Source: Fasciola hepatica (taxonomy: Eukaryota > Platyhelminthes > Trematoda > Plagiorchiida > Fasciolidae). From it: a DNA stretch of 64,000 bases. Positions within the stretch are counted from its first letter, which is position 1. Every line of letters begins with the position of its first letter. The notes under the pieces are model-generated. The model did no database searches, was not told the DNA's origin, and saw only the letters and a list, made by a program, of their open reading frames with translations. The position numbers were made by a program, and so were the translations under genes. The stretch covers positions 4,023,001 to 4,087,000 of the forward strand of contig CANUEZ040000031.1 of the NCBI GenBank assembly GCA_948099385.1, read 5' to 3'. Below are positions 37,990 to 50,089 of the stretch, one piece after another.

Positions 37990-38450
37990 GACCTCAAGCG
38001 TGACTGATTATTCGGCGGCTCCTTTCTTATCATGGACTTTAGTCGATGGCAGCTCTGCTGGTAACAATTAGTATTCACTGTGAAACCGGGGAATTCCAAT
38101 TCCATGACACTGAGCTTGAATTCTGAAAGCCTAACGGTGCATTCTGGGCTACGAATCTATTCAAGGTGTGCTTCAAGTCATTATCGAGTTCCTCTTTTGA
38201 TGATCCAAAGACCATCATATCATCGTAATGTGCTGTTACTTCGGAAGAATTGATTGACTATCAACCGAAACCAGAATGCTAATTGGAAGGTAGTTTCCTC
38301 GTTTGAACTGTACCATTAATGTCCCTTCAACTAACAACTTCCGGCGGTGAATTCGAATGTCAGTCGGTTTTATTCTGGCACGGGAACAAACTATGTTTGA
38401 TGCATTCTCCTCCATAACGGACTCACAACTCTCCTTATCCACAATGGATT
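37990..38450 (-). pseudogene. Gypsy copy 2 protease fused to RT motif C by deletion
   Basis: The minus-strand open frame (38442 to 38236) resembles the second half of a retropepsin: ARIKPTDIRIHRRKLLVEG then GTLMVQF and SILVSVDSQSIL. Only about ten bases later the strand reads AHYDDMMVFGSSKEELDNDL, which is the RT catalytic block (family 'AYLDDVIVFGSSKEEHD'). So the protease end, the RT fingers and most of the palm are deleted. The YDD aspartates are still present. The protease DTG triad is not recognisable here. Confidence 0.7.
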
Positions 38451-38559
38451 CACATTGAAATCTATGATAAATGTCACCCTTCTGCGCAGAAATTTATCAT
38501 GTCGATATGTAGTCCTCAGTATGTACGCACGGTTGACATCAAACTTATGCTTTTGGGAC

Positions 38560-39190
38560 ACCTCCAATATATTGTCTCAAGACCTTCGGCACACCTTCGG
38601 TATATGGCCCATTTTTTTACATACATCCATACAGCCTAATGGAAGCGACACGTTTAACGTAAACCGATATCGTTGCATGCCGTACATCTGCTGACAGGTC
38701 TCTGAGATACTGTGTTATCGGATTGATTCGATTGTTGTACTTGGACTTGGCGATTGTAGCGCGGGCTCATTGGTTTGGACGTTACTAGTTGAAGTACAAT
38801 TGTACTGTCGGGCGATGCAGCTGAGTGTGTCATCATTATGATCACCAGTCGTCCGGGCCTGTACAAAGTTCAAGCCATTTTGATCATGCAATTTTTGTTA
38901 TAGACTGAGGTTGTTGATTTCTACAATTAGCGGATCACGTAGATTCTTCTTCAAAGGATCCCCATAACAGAAGCTGGTAGCTTTTTGGTCGATTTACAGA
39001 GTAAACTAGCAACCGGACTTATTCACTCACAGCACCAGTGAGTTGAAGGCTGTACGTTTAATTCCCTCAAAAATGACTGGCGGGACATAAAAAATCCTTC
39101 AGCTTCTCGAAAGGGGAACATTTTGCGTGCATTTCAGAACGGTAAATTTATCAGATTGCGTCATCCGGCCATCCAGTCTTATTTGGCGCC
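38560..39190 (-). pseudogene. Gypsy copy 2 gag with zinc-knuckle remnant
   Basis: The minus strand gives FCYGDPLKKNLRDPLIVEIN (copy 1: YGDRLEEMHCGRLIVVMDN; family 'YGDQLE..LRDRLVAGI'). Later come SRCTACNDI and LPLGCMDVCKKMGHIPKVC, a nucleic-acid-binding CCHC-type knuckle with one spacing irregularity. Gag would package the element's RNA. Several stops are present. Confidence 0.7.
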
Positions 39191-39324
39191 TTTCCGAAAA
39201 GTGCACGAAAACACAAAACACCAATCCACTAGTCACTCTGGAATGGACTACTGTGCAGTTTCAAATGTTAAGTCGTCAATTAGCCAGTTTCGCTGAGCCA
39301 AATGTGAGAACTAAATCAGCCCGG

Positions 39325-39592
39325 CTAACCGCATCCTGACGGAATAACTCGTACCCGGACTACACGCACCAAGAAGTGACAAGGGGAAATAGAAATTGTG
39401 TTCTGTACCCATTACTTGGAGCAACCTTGTTTACATATAAAGAAATACAATATTCTGAGTAAATAACGTAATGACCAACCATAGAGCAACCTCACTATAT
39501 CTGGACCATCTAACTATCACAGTCTGGCTTCATCTGATTGGTTGAATCCTGGAAGAGAAAATAATGCGCGAAAGCATTCGAATCTCCCCAGA
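39325..39592 (-). repeat. 5' LTR of Gypsy copy 2
   Basis: The minus strand aligns with the solo LTR and the copy 1 LTR. Shared blocks are GATTCGAATGC near the start, CAATCAGATGAA, TGATAGTTAG (TGACAGTCAG elsewhere), ACGTTATTTAC and GTGTAGTCCGGGTACGAGTT near the end. It is more diverged than the other two LTRs and shorter than 314 bases. Confidence 0.65.
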
Positions 39593-39619
39593 AAATTAGC
39601 GAAAATCTTTATCAAAGGA

Positions 39620-39826
39620 ATATTCACCACCATTGAGGCAATTACAGTCAGTTTGAAAACTCTACTATTAGCAATACTGGAACTGAGGGAACGTAGTAAA
39701 ATTGCTCGGACCCAGAACTACGCAGTTCGAGATAGCGGGAAGGCCAAGACTTCGGAACTCTGCGTCAATTTTGCTGCAGAATTGAGTTGTATAAATAATG
39801 CATCAAAGGGAATTATTCGTGAATGA
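39620..39826 (+). repeat. R1 dispersed repeat, copy C
   Basis: The best-preserved copy: CTACTATTAGCAATACTGGA, then GCTCGGACCCAGAACTAC, GATAGCGGGAAGGCCAAGAC, and CTGCAGAATTGAGTTGTATA. It abuts the outer edge of the 5' LTR of Gypsy copy 2. The 94-codon open frame across it is not conserved in the other copies. Confidence 0.65.
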
Positions 39827-39829
39827 CAT

Positions 39830-40960
39830 GTTAAACAGTCGCTGTGAGTTTTTCAAGGTACCTGCCCCGGGTGACTCTGAATGACTGGTGCTTCTCAGCG
39901 TATGTGGCCACGAGTTTATGCCGGGATGTGTCCAATGTAAGGTCTATTGAACCACCACAAAACCACCCTTCTATGCGCTCAGAAAAGTCATGCTGAATTA
40001 CTGATTAAGTACGTAAACACTTGATGTTAAATTTTTCCAATACACTCGGAACCGATTTCGGCTCCGATATATCAGCAACCTTCTGGTCCTGTCCTGGCCA
40101 TCAAACCAAGGCACCAAGATGCAATCGCAGAACTCAGGCGACCGACATGACAACTGCCAGCACACCTTATGTCTCATGAAAACGATGACAAACCATAACT
40201 TTGTGGACAAACTTGTCGATTGTCACCATGGTGCTTATTAGTTTTCTTGTTTTGTCCATCATCTCGACCTTAATACATACCTATAAGACCTATTGAATGG
40301 AACCAGTTGTCAAGCACAGAAATAAATGTCCGTTTACTAACATCTGTTATAATGTTACAAACGGGTATCTTCAATTATCTCAAGAAAGCCAATGATCAAA
40401 ATATGAAAACCGTATGAGATGCAGATAGGTACCACTGATAAAGCCAACTATACGTGTTCACACGAAAAGCGTACCAGATAGATGGATTGACTGAGTCACC
40501 GCATCCAAAGGTAACCGATTATAAATACACGATTTTAAGACACATACACTTGGTTAAATATTGGTTGTTGGATTCTTATACAGGGTTTTCTCAGACCGGA
40601 CTGCCAACATGCTGTGTGAATAATAACAAAACCTTCCGGTCACCCCTGTAGACATCAGAGTCGATTTATTCTGTATCAAAACAAAAGTTAACATCTGATC
40701 GGTGAATGTCGTTTGCGAACCGGATGTGTTGCAAATAATTCAAGTCGATCGGTTAATCCATACTGTCTTGATAAAGGTTATTCACAGTAACCAAAATGTT
40801 GGAGAGTCACCTCTACGAACAACACTGTGTTATTAACATTATAACCTTCAAATAAATCAAACACCTTCGAAGGAGATGCCAAAAGTGAATTTGTGAGACG
40901 TCATTCGAATAACTAACTAACCAGACTGACTGATTGCCGTTCATAATTCGTTATCATACT
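39830..40960. other. Anonymous sequence
   Basis: No coding signal. A short block at 40020-40075 (TCCAATACACTCGGAACCGA) resembles GATACACTCCGAACCGACCT at 46958-46977, hinting at another dispersed repeat. Confidence 0.4.
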
Positions 40961-40964
40961 ACTG

Positions 40965-41095
40965 GGAATACTTAAACTGAAAGATTATATTGAAACCGCT
41001 CCTATCCGAGACTACTTATACTGAAATAGCGAGAAGACCAAAGCAGGAGAAATGTACGGAAATGCACTCGGTAGACCACAGGTTAGTCAATCACA
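40965..41095 (+). repeat. R1 dispersed repeat, copy D
   Basis: Diverged plus-strand copy retaining GGGAATACTTAAACTGA, GAAACCGCTCCTATCCGAGA and GAAATAGCGAGAAGACCAAA in R1 order. Confidence 0.5.
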
Positions 41096-42059
41096 GTGGG
41101 CTTCTGTAGTAGCTTTTCACAGTGATTCCATTATTTTAAGCTTCTCAGTGTAGATGGTAGCGAAAAAACAAATTACAGTGTTCCATGAACTGCATGCAGA
41201 AATGTTACACCATTTCTCTCGCCTGTCGCACGGATCTCTAAATTGGAACCGGTGGATTTTATCACGGCTGCTCGTCGGTTGCTTCCGCAGGCGGAACAGA
41301 TGGACTATCTACCCAAGCACAATGATCACCGATCTCCTCGGTTACCACACTGAAGCGAACCTGAATGACAAGGTGTCGATTGAAGGAGGAACCACCCAGA
41401 TCTGTAATCTCGACCTCAGACTGAGCAAATGGTCTTGTAATAATCCCGCGGTTTGGTCGAAGTCCTTTACCGGACTTATTCGACATCAACGGAACGAAGA
41501 CAGCACTGAGAGCTAGACACGATGATGTCCCTAAGCCGGAGATGCAGTCACACCTGACAAGTCAATGGGTAGAAGCCAGAGTAAGTCTACCCTCTGTGAA
41601 CTAGGTTCTAGGCAAAATCTGGTTCTAAATGCCGTGCCCCTGGAGAGGACACTGTAGGTAATAAACCCGGGGAGAAGCACTTTATCGGTCTAAATGCCCT
41701 CATTAGATGGACGTAAGAGTGGAGTACTTATGGTTTTTCTCGTAGGTGGGAGAAATCATCGCGCTTCATTGGGCGGCCATCGCCCGTCCAAGTTCAGCAT
41801 TCCCTGGTCCAAAGGATGCTGTCCCGTCCACTTTCCGCTTACTCCATTGGGTGCTTGGGGCTAAGAACTGAATCTAAAAGGCGGATAGATAACACAGCAT
41901 CAGCAAAGACAAGACATAATACTTGGGGTAGTCAGGTCAAGATGGAGCGTGCTGCCACAAAGGAAAGTCATCGCAAGCCGGTCTATCACTGAGGCGTTAA
42001 CTTACTAAGAATTCAGTGAATGACCCCGAGCAAAGCTCGATTGAGAAATGGGGGAACTG
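41096..42059 (+). other. Unassigned sequence with a 120-codon open frame
   Basis: The plus frame 41154-41516 is open for 120 codons and overlaps a shorter minus frame. I do not recognise it. It lies upstream of the RTE-like relic and could be that element's decayed endonuclease region, but no endonuclease motif is visible. Confidence 0.25.
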
Positions 42060-43880
42060 CATTCATTGGCAATAGGCGCGAACTTTACCGTTTGATTAGA
42101 GGTGCCAACTGTAAGCGATATAATCAGGGAATTCGAAAGCTCACCGACTCACTTTCAGAGACGTCGTCAAGACCGTTGGACAGATCACCGTAAAGAACAG
42201 TCCAGTTGGCCCACTTCTGCAGTGGACTTTCCGAATATATCTCCAAAAGAAATGCTGTAGGTATATATCACGCATCCATCAGAAATGGAGATTATACGGG
42301 AGGTAGGTCATCTGAAAACGTACAAAGCTACTGGATCTGATGGATGGTCTCTATCTTGTTTCGAGGACGGAGGCGGAGTTTTAGTTACTGAGTTAACAAA
42401 ACTTCTCCGGGTAATCTGGAATGACGCTAATCGGAGATTGCTGCAATTGACTACGAAAATGACCGGTTCTGTTGTAAAAACCACAGAGGAATAAGTTAGG
42501 TAAGTAATACATCTGAACTGATCACCGGGTTTATACTTTACCGACTATCCAACACCCGTGATATGTATGAGCGTGAAAATCAAGCCGATTTCAGACCCGG
42601 TCGAAGTTGCGTCGACTATATCTTTACTCTTCGACAAATTTCAGAGCACAGAAACACGATCAGTAGAACCTCCATCTCTTCTTCGATCTGAAAGTGGCTT
42701 CTGACTCAGTGGACCTCACAGTTCTCTGGCGCTGCCTCACTGAAGGTTGTGCAGATAATTTTTTTCTCTTTACCTATTCTCATGTGTAAACAGATGACGA
42801 ATTCGTGCGTACAACGATCTTACATGTGAGTTCATCGTGAGAAGAGATGTTTGTCGAGGTTGCCCTCTATCGCCCTTCCTCTTCAATTTTCTAATTGAAG
42901 TGGTTCTTGAGATAACCCTATCTTAATGTGAGACTAGTGGCCTTGACCCTTTCTCGAGCAGCAAGGCGTCCGACTTAGAATGGGCTGATGAAATTAAGCT
43001 TCACAGTGAAGATCCAGGTAAGTTCCTAATTTTTCTAGATAGTCTAAGCTACAGTGTAGCAATGTTTTGAATGTTTTGCACCTACGAAGTGCAAAATGCT
43101 GTTGCAGAACTGGGTCAACTCTACATCAAACCTTGTCTTGTCAAGAGAAGCAGATAAGTATTGTAACCTCTGCAGTTATATCTCACTAGGTGGCCAGATA
43201 AAAGAAGAGCTATTGCCACGTAGGTAGAAGATGTATTTGGTTTTAGCTAACCTCAGTGATCTGTGGCACCCTTGGGATATCCGATTGTCTATCAAGTGTC
43301 GAGTCCACACTGCCGTGGTTAGATCCGTTCTCTTATACGACTTAGAAACATATTCATTTCCGACAGAAGACAGGCGAATATTGTTCGTGTTCAGGCATTG
43401 ATTTCTCCGTAGTATTGGTCGAACATGGTGCGAACTCCTTATCAGCAATACTGAGGTTCGACGTGGGGAGCTGGGAACTAGTGGCCAGTCACGGGAACAA
43501 ATAATAAATATAAACAGGTTCATGTGACTGTGAAATGTTTTATGCGTGTTCATCAGTATGCTTCTTCGACGTGCGCTTTTCTCCGAGGTAGGAAGTAGCT
43601 GGAAGGTAGGTCGAAGTAGTCAGTCCATGACATAGCAAAAAAGGTGTGAAAATCCTGAGCAGTGGACTTGGCCAAGTAGATCGCATTAAACATATGGGTT
43701 GGAGTATACGAAATCCGCCCACCAGATGGTTGGAGACATTGTGGTATGGCTAAGATTCGCGGCCATTGGCGAAGTTGTATTCGAACTCACGCTGTCTTCG
43801 TGATTTCCTCTTCTTACTTTAATTTCGGCTCTTTCGCTGTATGTCCCTCTTTTTTGCCCTCGACTAGACGATGTTGTCAG
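42060..43880 (+). pseudogene. RTE-like non-LTR retrotransposon relic
   Basis: Plus-strand RT blocks run in order through shifting frames: RELYRLIRG upstream, HLKTYKATGSDGWSLSCFED (family 'LK..KAPGPDGLP...F'), ENQADFRPGRSCVDYIFTLR, FDLKVASDSVDL (motif A), VRRDVCRGCPLSPFLFNF (motif B), and DLEWADEIKLHSEDP (motif C). The catalytic 'YADD' is changed to WADE in motif C. KCKMLLQNW and SVLLYDLETYSF then match the C-terminal region of the same family as the minus-strand element at 52-53.9 kb. The endonuclease is missing or unrecognisable. The element ends near 43880, where it meets the opposing element tail to tail. Confidence 0.8.
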
Positions 43881-43889
43881 GTAGCAAGC

Positions 43890-46480
43890 GAAATCGGAAC
43901 ACAGAAGCGCGAGGTTAGTTGCTGAATGAACTAAACTCCCGCAGTTTTCATCTTGTTAACTGAAACACGAGCTAAATGAGACACTGTGGAGTCGCGAAAG
44001 ATATTTGTACGAGAGGAGATCATTCTAAATGTGGAACGTGTTGAGGGATGCGAATGACACGCAGATTATTTATGGTACAGGGTGGGGTCCACAATAATCT
44101 TCCTGGAGAATTTTTCACAGGTTATAAAGTGCAGAACGCAAACTTCGAAGAGGACCTCTGGGAATCAAAGAAACAAGACTGATAGTGGCCAATTTGCGGT
44201 GTAGTGTGATGAAATCCTTCTTAAGTAAACCAGGAAAGATCACGGGAGAGCAGTGTAGTAAGACTGGTAGAATACATTGAATAACAAAGGAAAAAATAAC
44301 AGCTTGTGTGGGACGGAATTGCCTTAGTCCACGAATTTGAAAAGGCAGTCTCCCCAGTGTTATTACACAGTTCAGAATGTAGGAAAACCAATATAAATTG
44401 GTGCTGTTAGTAACGTCTAAGTATTTGACCGAGTCAGCTCCAGAAACGAGATCAGTATTGATGACCGATTGCCCAGTGGGATAAGGGGAACTAGGATGAG
44501 TGAAAATGCCCTCAAGTCATTTGAGAGTAGTGAGATGCGGATGACTCGAAAAATTCTAAATATCGCATTCATTCTCGGATCTGGTCGATTGGAAATGAAT
44601 TGACAGAGTACCACTTTAATGGCTTGCTTAAAATTTCGTGCAAGTTTTTCTGTGGTCATGTCGTTGATATATGTGGTTAAAAGATGAGGGGAAAGAAAGG
44701 CACGCTGAAGAACACCCGAGCTGTTTGCTAAATGACTTGATAAACTTATGCCAACTTTAGTACTGCGAGTTATATTGGAAAAGTGGTCCTTCAGCCATGA
44801 GAATAAAGAAATAGGATAGTCAAGAGACTTTAGCTTTTGAAAAAGTTGAGAGAGAGAGAGGAACCGAATCATACGCGGAGGAACAGTTGAGGAAAATATA
44901 ACGAGTGGATTTCATGGGACTACTCAAGTTCTTGCCAGTGAAATGGCAAATTGAAGAAGCTTCGTTCAGAATGCATCTGTTGGGTTTGTACATAAACTGA
45001 TGGGGGTCATTTGGAACAAAAAAAGGGGAAAGCATTCGACTTACAATAGCGCTCTAGATCAACTTGAGAGCAGGAGAAATGATGGCAATGGGACGAAAAC
45101 GTTTCGACAAAATGTTGAAGGTAGAGTGTTCAGGAATAGGTACTATTGTCACGGATTTCTAGGAGGCAGAAATTGCACCCACATAAGCAGACTTCTTGAT
45201 GAGGGAACTCGTAATTCCGGTTAGTTGACTTGCTCCAGATTTGAAAACAGTGGAGGATAAACCGTCTGGATCCATAGCAGAAATCGATTCTGAGGTTCGA
45301 AGAAACTTGAAGACATCGTCCCAGGAAAATGGCTTTATATCTGAGCTAACAGGAGGAAAATAGAGTGGTAAAGTATCCGATGAAGGATGAATAAACGCGG
45401 CGCTCAAATCGTTGGCATCTTTATCGTAGTTTTTTGACGAGAGAAGTTTGGTATTACTGATGAAGAAGAACTGGTGGGCAAATATCGTATCCAGCCGTCG
45501 TATCTCTTGTTTGATCAGGATCGAGTGTAGTTTCACAAAGGCCTGGTCATGTAGTTTATAAGCATGATCTTTTTGCCTTTTCAGAGATTTCAGCAGTGAA
45601 GAAGCTATCATGCCGTTGTTTAAAAATACAGTCTTCATGGGACGTCTCAAATCAAATGCCACAATGAATGTCTTTGTAAATAAGTCGAGCGGGCAAAGAC
45701 AGCAATCGAAAAAGCCATAAAGAAGCAATGGAAAGAGATCTTTGAAGATGAGTAGTGTTGGTGGGTGAAAAGCTTCTAGAGGTGACCTTTATTTGTCTTT
45801 TCCTGATCAGTGAACAGGATGCTGAACGTGAGTATATTTGAGGTTTGACGATTATGAGCACGTGGCCACTTGCTGGAACGGGAGTTTTCAGCTGCAGGTG
45901 AAAATGTTCGGCATGGTTGGTGATAATTCTACCTAAGACAGCATTTACTCTGGTTGGAAAAATACAGAGGTCACTTAAACCAAAAGCAAGTAAGAAATAC
46001 GTAGGAGCATGAATAAAATCACCGACAACAAAGCATAGACAGTCAGACAGTAGTGGAATCTCAACGGGTACGAAACGGTCAAAGAACAGGTTGATGTCCC
46101 TCTGAAGCAAAGGAGAGCTATGTAAAGATTATTGATCACAGTGCCTAGAAAAGTCAAGAATTACAGACGATATTTGACAGCCACGCTGTCAAGACCATTA
46201 CAAGAGAAAGTTAAAACAACTTCAGACTTGCCGGACCACTCGAAATTGTTGTAAGTTACCACACCATCACCTGTCCCTTTCTTGTACCGTTTTTAGTGTT
46301 GAAAAAAGCATCCAAAGTTCTCAAGGAAAAGGAATTTGTCTTCATTAATTTCAGTCAACCATAACTCATCGATAAAGGCCACACAGATGTTCGTGCTGGT
46401 CCGAGAGTTCAGAAGTATGGTTGAGAAAATATCTTTCCTAAACTAGATCGAGTGTTAGTACTGAACAATGCGAGAACTTT
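43890..46480 (-). pseudogene. APE-type non-LTR retrotransposon relic (CR1/Jockey-like)
   Basis: Minus-strand endonuclease remnants come first: VAFIDELWLTEINED (family 'ETWL') and GDFIHAP then GLSDLCIFPTRVNAVLGRII (about 45.9-46.4 kb). RT follows: SISAMDPDGLSSTVFKSGA, HQFMYKPNRCILNEASSIC, YIFLNCSSAYDSVPL (motif A), SSGVLQRAFLSPHLLTTYIN (motif B), and NFKQAIKVVLC where 'YADD' should be, so the catalytic Asp pair is gone. The C-terminal block HCSPVIFPGLLKKDFITLHR (44.2 kb) is well preserved. Endonuclease, RT and C-terminus in order show an almost complete but dead copy. The clade is unresolved. Confidence 0.8.
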
Positions 46481-48803
46481 CATTCTTCCTTGGAGTTGTG
46501 CGGCTAAGGGTAGTATGCTAACTGGAGCTCGCGTTTCCTAGTCCGGTTCTATCTCGGTCAGAGTGCACAAAAACCAGTTGTGGATGGTGAAATAGAACAC
46601 GTTTCTCTGATCCCAGTGAAAGTCTGCTTCCATTAGCTGATTCTGGATAACTTGCCGATAATGAGAATAATCTCTAATGTAGCGCATCTAATCTTGGGGA
46701 GCGCAGTAGGAATCGTCTAGAAACTTCCAAATCAGGCGATGTTCTCGGATTAGAGGAGGCCAGGGAACTTTACTCGGAGCGTGGCAAGTTTCCCGCTGCA
46801 TTATCAGAGCACCGGTCGATGTCAATTTTAATTTAATCCATTTTATGGTAAAATTTTATTGTTAAATAACACAGCGTAGTCGAAATCGTTGATGGATTGT
46901 CGACGTTTCGGTCACCACGGCTAACCTTTTTCAAGACTGATTTCACAACCGACTTTCCGATACACTCCGAACCGACCTCAGTTCTGAAACAATGATCCAT
47001 TTTTATTTATTTTACGACAACAAAGAACATATATGGTAGGGGTCCGCATCCAGTCTAGCTAAACAAAGGCTGCTGAATAAGATAATAGACGGCGATGTAA
47101 AAATCGAATTCGGTTATTAAAGCTCCTAATCCCCTAATGACGACCAGTTGACTACCACCAGTAGGGCTGTCAGAGTGACTACGAAATATGTCCATTGGGG
47201 TTTGCACTATGCCTCACTGTTCCGTTTAGAGCCTAGATACAAATGATGACACAAAGACCTTTATTAGGAATAAATAGAATAGCTAGCTTTTGTTCCGCCG
47301 TCAGCACCGGCTCTGATTTGTCTCGTGGTTTCCTGCGATGTTCGATGAGGTATTACTGATGAAACCTTCATTTTAAGGTTGACAGTGGTTAAGGATTTTA
47401 CGCACCATATGGAATGGGGTTCCGACAAAACCGGAGGGTCGCCTGTCCGATTCCGGCTCTCGTTGTTGGACTTTCGGATGTGAAGATCCAGGGTCCTTGA
47501 GTCAATAGCATCTTCAGCGAAATAAATAGTACACTCCCTGCTTTGCTTTAGAAATTACGGAAAATAATTAGGTGAACTGCTTTGCTCGTCTAACTGTAAC
47601 GTTTTCGAGAAACAGCTCATTGAATTTCGAAGCTTAGAGGTCAGATAACCATTATTGTGCAAACACACACTCGGGTAGCAAAGGGTACTATCTTTTCATT
47701 GGTTTCGAGTACCCGATTCTTCGTGTATCAACAATCGGCTGAGTCGATCGCGGGACGATGAACCCAAAAGTCCCCAATCCGTTTCACCAGAATCACGTGT
47801 GAAGGAGACGGACTAAGGCATAGGACGATGGACGAGATAGGCACAAAAGGACCAGGCGTTGAATTTGGACTGACTTAGTCCATATGATCATGTGCTGATA
47901 GACAGATGGCACATGGCTTACAAAAACGTACACGACAGTTTTAAGCGAGAGTTTAGCCCAGTTGATCAGCACACAAAGAAGTGAGCGACTAAGTAAGCGA
48001 GCAAGCGAACGATGGAACACTTAGCGTCGGTTAGCTGTGCATACATCCAGACAGCAGATACTTTAGGCGGGCAGGTGAGGTGAGTCAGAAGACGACAGCT
48101 GACTGACTGTATGCAGCCGACCATTTTCAAACACGTTATGAAAACCACAAAAAACGGACAACAAAATTTCCGTGATCCATCAAGTCCGAACTTCAAATTG
48201 GATTCGTGGTCAGTCCAGCTCAGCTTGGCACTCCAAACTACTGAGCCGAAAAAAGAAATTTATCAGGCCCGAAGAAAATAATAAGTAGTGCCTATTCGCC
48301 ATAGGTCGCTCGAAGTTTGATATCCAAGAATGTATGAATTTGCAAATGGATAGCAAACTATCCGGACTGTGTGTCGCGAATTTGCTTGAATTCAATACCA
48401 CACTACACTGACTGACCTCTGTTCCTCAAGTGACCACTAAACGAACAAGCCATAAGTGCACATCTATCAAAAACGAGCATTCATCCGTGTTTGTCGTTTA
48501 CTGGAGCAGCTATCTTCCGATGAGGATTACACGTGTCCAGTCTTCAAAAACACAAGAAGAGGTAAACCTCTATCAACCGAAGCTCAGTTAGTGCATCGAC
48601 AAGACTGGTGCACTTACCTTCACCAAAAATCAACATGGCGCTCCATAGTCTGGCGTTACACGTAGTCACTCACACTATCCAGGCCAATAATTTAAAAGAA
48701 CTGAAGTGAGAGGACATATCAAGATGGCTATTACACGGCACTATGTATATCGAAATAGTAAGAATACCATGGCTACAGAATTGTGCATTGATTATGTTGC
48801 AAA

Positions 48804-48806
<3 letters not shown>
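46481..48806. other. Anonymous sequence
   Basis: No coding exon was recognised. 46860-47000 carries TGTCGACGTTTCGGTCACCA and a block similar to 40020-40075, probably a dispersed repeat. Short minus frames at 47793-48196 have no family resemblance. Confidence 0.4.
47385..47465 (+). repeat. Possible tRNA-derived fragment
   Basis: AGTGGTTAAGGATTT (box-A-like) and CCTGTCCGATTCCGG (box-B-like) lie in the right order but are separated by about 50 bases, which implies an insertion or a chance match. Confidence 0.3.

Positions 48807-48849
<43 letters not shown>
48807..48849. repeat. (AT)n microsatellite
   Basis: An uninterrupted AT run of about 43 bases. Confidence 0.97.
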
Positions 48850-48851
<2 letters not shown>

Positions 48852-48989
48852 GTATTAGTTTAGATCGAAGATCACAGATCAGGTAACCTTTTGTAGTATC
48901 TGATTAAGTTGGTCCGGATTGGCGGACTCTTCTCACTGTAGGTTGTCGAAAACCTGTAGCGTCAGGTGTCCCGTGAACTACCTGTTAAA

Positions 48990-49460
48990 TCACACTATTT
49001 TGATAAGTGTATAAAAGACATTCGAGGGCGGCTAGTGAACGTGTCTTCTATGCAGTCTGTCAGCGAAATAGCAACGTTATCTCCTCTATCGGACGAATAG
49101 AGAAAACACAAGTCGGTTTACGGATGCAAGGTGTATTCTATATATCGTGGCACTGAGGCAGTACCGATACGAGAGATACACCGAACGGAAATGAACTCGA
49201 CGGCTGTGCAAACAGTGAACCGTGAGCGTGTATAATCGGCGAAAGACCAAAAGTTAAAGTGATTCAAAACGAGGTCGACGGAAACCTCGGAAAAGTCAGT
49301 CCAGTAGAACGTACTCAACAGAACAACACAATAAGGTCGATGTCAGACGTCAAGAAAGATAGTACAGAAAATAGATCCAAAATGATGTCCATAAAAAGGT
49401 CGTTTTCTCGGGACGATCGAAGTCACTACAAGTGTAAACAGAGTGCCTTACAAAGATCAC
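48990..49460 (+). pseudogene. Decayed paralogue of the 56.85-57.22 kb exon
   Basis: This aligns along its length with 56790-57218, including intron-like sequence upstream (ACATTCGAGGGCGGCT versus ACTTTCGAGCTCGGCT) and the acceptor-like CTGTCAG before CGAAA. The deduced peptides agree in one frame: VFYISW, then IIGERPKVKVIQ (other copy LLGDKPKVNVIQ), then ENRSKMMSIKRSFSRDDRSH (other copy RNKSKMVSRKWSFSQHDRGH). This copy has at least two in-frame stops, one frameshift and no GTAAGT donor, so it is a pseudo-exon. Product unrecognised. Confidence 0.6.
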
Positions 49461-49990
49461 TGTTTTGGTCTTGTGGCTCGCCTGGCGGAGCTCACATTGC
49501 TCAATAGAATGTGAGATATTTCTCCGTTGATCGCTTCCGTTTCCGTCGAATCACTGAGAACTTTCCATCATTGACTCATCCTAATAAAAGAGAAAAAATG
49601 ATCGTGTTATTTTTGTTTACACGGGTTACCAGTGAGACCGAAAATTCCTCATCCATGACCCTTGTTTAAACCACTTTAAAACGTAAGTTATAGGAGATTT
49701 GAATTCCCTCGTCAGTACACAAATAACCATACAAGTAGAGCTATAGAAGCACTCTAAATTTATTCCACTTGGCTATTTGAGAACCATCTGCATTGACAAT
49801 GCATCCCCAAATCCTATCGGGTACTCAGACCCAATTAGTCAACTAATAGAATATCCAGATCAGCATTTCACAAATTGTATCACATCAGCACAGCACGCCA
49901 TGACACTTATTCGTTATTGTTGTCGATTCTCGATGCAACTAACGTGGATAATTAATCGACCACTTGCTTTTTTCGCACCCAAGCGTCCAA
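49461..49990. other. Anonymous sequence
   Basis: No recognisable feature between the pseudo-exon and the tRNA-like fragment. Confidence 0.4.
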
Positions 49991-49997
49991 CTCCACT

Positions 49998-50062
49998 GGC
50001 CACAATCGGACCGGAAACCTTCTGACCACCGAGCAGATACTCGTTCAGCTGAGCTATCGCGG
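49998..50062 (-). repeat. tRNA-derived (SINE-type) fragment
   Basis: The minus strand reads GCGATAGCTCAGCTGAACGA (D-arm/box A), then GGTGGTCAGAAGGTTTCCGG and TCCGATTGTGG (decayed box B). It is more tRNA-like than the others in the D- and anticodon-arm region, but the T-arm is mutated. It stands directly upstream of R1 copy E. Confidence 0.5.
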
Positions 50063-50089
50063 GACTGCCAGTCGGGTGTGAATAACAAA

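Larger units (their letters stand above)
36490..39592 (-). mobile_element. Ty3/Gypsy retrotransposon relic, copy 2 (near full span, internally deleted)
   Basis: From its 5' end (high coordinates) it shows a 5' LTR (about 39325-39592), gag, a zinc-knuckle region, protease, an RT remnant, RNase H, an integrase tail and a remnant of the 3' LTR (about 36500-36580). It is the same family as the plus-strand copy at 58980-62540, established by matched LTR, gag, RNase H and integrase blocks. Large internal deletions and repeat copy R1-B (37103-37262) break it. All coding parts have stops and frameshifts. Confidence 0.75.

Noticed and set aside
49998..50062. Functional tRNA gene
   Set aside because: T-arm/box B mutated and no acceptor stem pairing visible; better read as a SINE-type relic.
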